64,000 nucleotides of DNA from Clostridiales bacterium (GTDB lineage Bacteria; Bacillota; Clostridia; Christensenellales; Aristaeellaceae): assembly GCA_004556395.1 (NCBI GenBank), contig SFHK01000009.1, forward strand, positions 1 through 64,000, read 5' to 3'. Both the position numbers and the translations under genes were made by a program. The notes under the pieces are model-generated. The model worked only from the letters and a program-made list of their open reading frames with translations. It ran no database searches and was not told the origin of the DNA. Positions 63,134 through 64,000 of the stretch are shown here, piece by piece. Every line of letters starts with the position of its first letter. The first letter of the stretch is position 1.

Positions 63134-64000
63134 TTACAGCGCGACCGTTCTTCCTTCTCTCTGCGCCTTATAGGCGTTCTCCATCAGCTCCGTCAGCTCG
63201 ATGCCCTCCTGCGTGCCGAAGCGCACAGGCTTTCCGTACAGCGCGGAATCGATGAACTGCCTGAGCGGCGAAGGAAGCTCCTTCGGCAGCCTGGGCGTGA
63301 TCCAGCCGTCGTTGCCGTCCGCCTGAAGCAGGCTCGTTTTGACGCGCACGCGGCCGTCCTCGCACAGAATCACGCCGCGAGTGCCATAGATTTCACAGAT
63401 GCGCGGCGTGAACGGGGACACAAGGCTGGTCTCGGAAATCGCCATCGCGCCGCTTTCGAAGCCAATGATGCTCACCGCGTCGTCGTCCACCGTGCGTCCG
63501 GTGTGCGTCGTGAAGCGGGACTGGATGCTCACGGGCTTGCCCATGAACCAGCGGGACAGGTACATCGGATGCGCGCCGAGATCCATCATCGCGCCGCCGC
63601 CCGTGGTCTCCGGGTCATACCAGTAATCCGGCAGCCAGTTCGCCAGCGCGCCGTTGTGGCAGTTGCGCACGCGGAACAGCGTAATGTCGCCCAGCATACC
63701 CTCGTCAATCGCCTGCTTGATGAACAGGTTCTCCGGGAAGCAGCGATGCGGGAACGAAATCGTGAACACAACGCCGTTTTCCTCAATCGTCTTCGCCACG
63801 CGGCGACATTCCTCCGTCGTCAGGCACATCACCTTTTCGGTGAAGATATGCTTGTGCTCCCGCGCCGCGCGGATCATGAGATCGGCATGCATGTTGGTCG
63901 GCGAGCAGATGGCTACCGCGTCGACGTCCGTGCGCGCAAGCACGTCATCATAGTTCTCCACGAACGGAACTTCCAGCTGCTTCGCCCATTCCCGACCGCG
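63134..64000 (-). CDS. Gfo/Idh/MocA family oxidoreductase, 5' end beyond the window
   Basis: An open frame of 289 codons continues off the right edge, so the N-terminal Rossmann GxGxxG is missing. Visible are DAVAICSPTNMHADL, FTEKVMCLT (the EKP motif is changed to EKV), and GGGAMMDLGAHPMYLSRWF with the catalytic Asp and His. The lysine before the usual Pro is kept. It likely oxidises a sugar or inositol derivative. It differs in sequence from the homologue at 14955-16040. Confidence 0.85.
   Translation of the reverse strand, partial: RGREWAKQLEVPFVENYDDVLARTDVDAVAICSPTNMHADLMIRAAREHKHIFTEKVMCLTTEECRRVAKTIEENGVVFTISFPHRCFPENLFIKQAIDEGMLGDITLFRVRNCHNGALANWLPDYWYDPETTGGGAMMDLGAHPMYLSRWFMGKPVSIQSRFTTHTGRTVDDDAVSIIGFESGAMAISETSLVSPFTPRICEIYGTRGVILCEDGRVRVKTSLLQADGNDGWITPRLPKELPSPLRQFIDSALYGKPVRFGTQEGIELTELMENAYKAQREGRTVAL

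Overview
The window looks like a piece of the chromosome of a GC-rich, spore-forming, anaerobic-type Firmicute (class Clostridia, perhaps Christensenellales-like). This rests on spo0A, a SpoIID-family gene, a CtsR-controlled clpB, T-box and SAM-I leaders, the ireB-ruvX-DUF1292 order, strong AGGAGG ribosome sites, and secreted proteins with Ala-x-Ala signal peptides. The taxonomic placement is inference. No prophage, insertion sequence or CRISPR array is visible.

Layout. 1-615: AT-rich, edge-truncated reverse transcriptase of the Abi/DRT (defence) type. 696-3457: histidine phosphatase, DUF2974 hydrolase, CorA. 3649-5478: GH20-like protein and sugar isomerase. 5481-9905: type IIA topoisomerase pair. 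10036-14876: secreted Big_2/NlpC-like protein, a low-GC DUF4304 gene, spo0A, bioY. 14955-16040: Gfo/Idh/MocA oxidoreductase. 16125-27405: one long minus-strand operon with a DeoR regulator, class II aldolase, SDR, PHP-sorbose-phosphate-reductase fusion, 2-oxoacid dehydrogenase E2, E3 and fused E1, and a lipoate ligase. 27573-30815: membrane protein and GH106-like glycosidase. 31020-34499: orphan CbiC-like protein and clpB. 34597-37669: D,D-carboxypeptidase, kdgK, kduI. 37777-41500: pheST with T-box leader. 41540-42682: ireB and a ruvX-DUF1292 fusion. 42797-49191: Fe3+/phosphonate-type ABC transporter followed by a serine-palmitoyltransferase-like enzyme and an SDR. 49344-53965: Cys/Pro-rich small protein, Nudix, SpoIID-like, radA, metallophosphoesterase. 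54114-54444: four tRNAs (Arg, His, Gln, Lys). 54694-57428: orphan PhnD-like binding protein, 51-aa membrane protein, metK with SAM-I riboswitch. 57498-62558: GH78, GH2, P1 peptidase. 62697-63015: compact type I toxin-antitoxin locus. 63134-64000: second Gfo/Idh/MocA gene, cut by the edge.

How the genes fit together. Plant-glycan use is a theme: GH78 and GH106-like (rhamnosidase families), GH2 mannosidase-like, GH20-like, and KduI/KdgK for unsaturated uronates suggest growth on pectin or rhamnogalacturonan. The long DeoR operon seems to couple oxidation and aldol cleavage of a sugar or polyol phosphate to a dedicated lipoate-dependent dehydrogenase complex that carries its own lipoate ligase. 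The least ordinary items are the truncated reverse transcriptase, the unannotated type I toxin-antitoxin locus, the SPT-like/SDR pair (possible sphingolipid synthesis), the CbiC homologue lacking its catalytic histidine, and two in-frame fusions.
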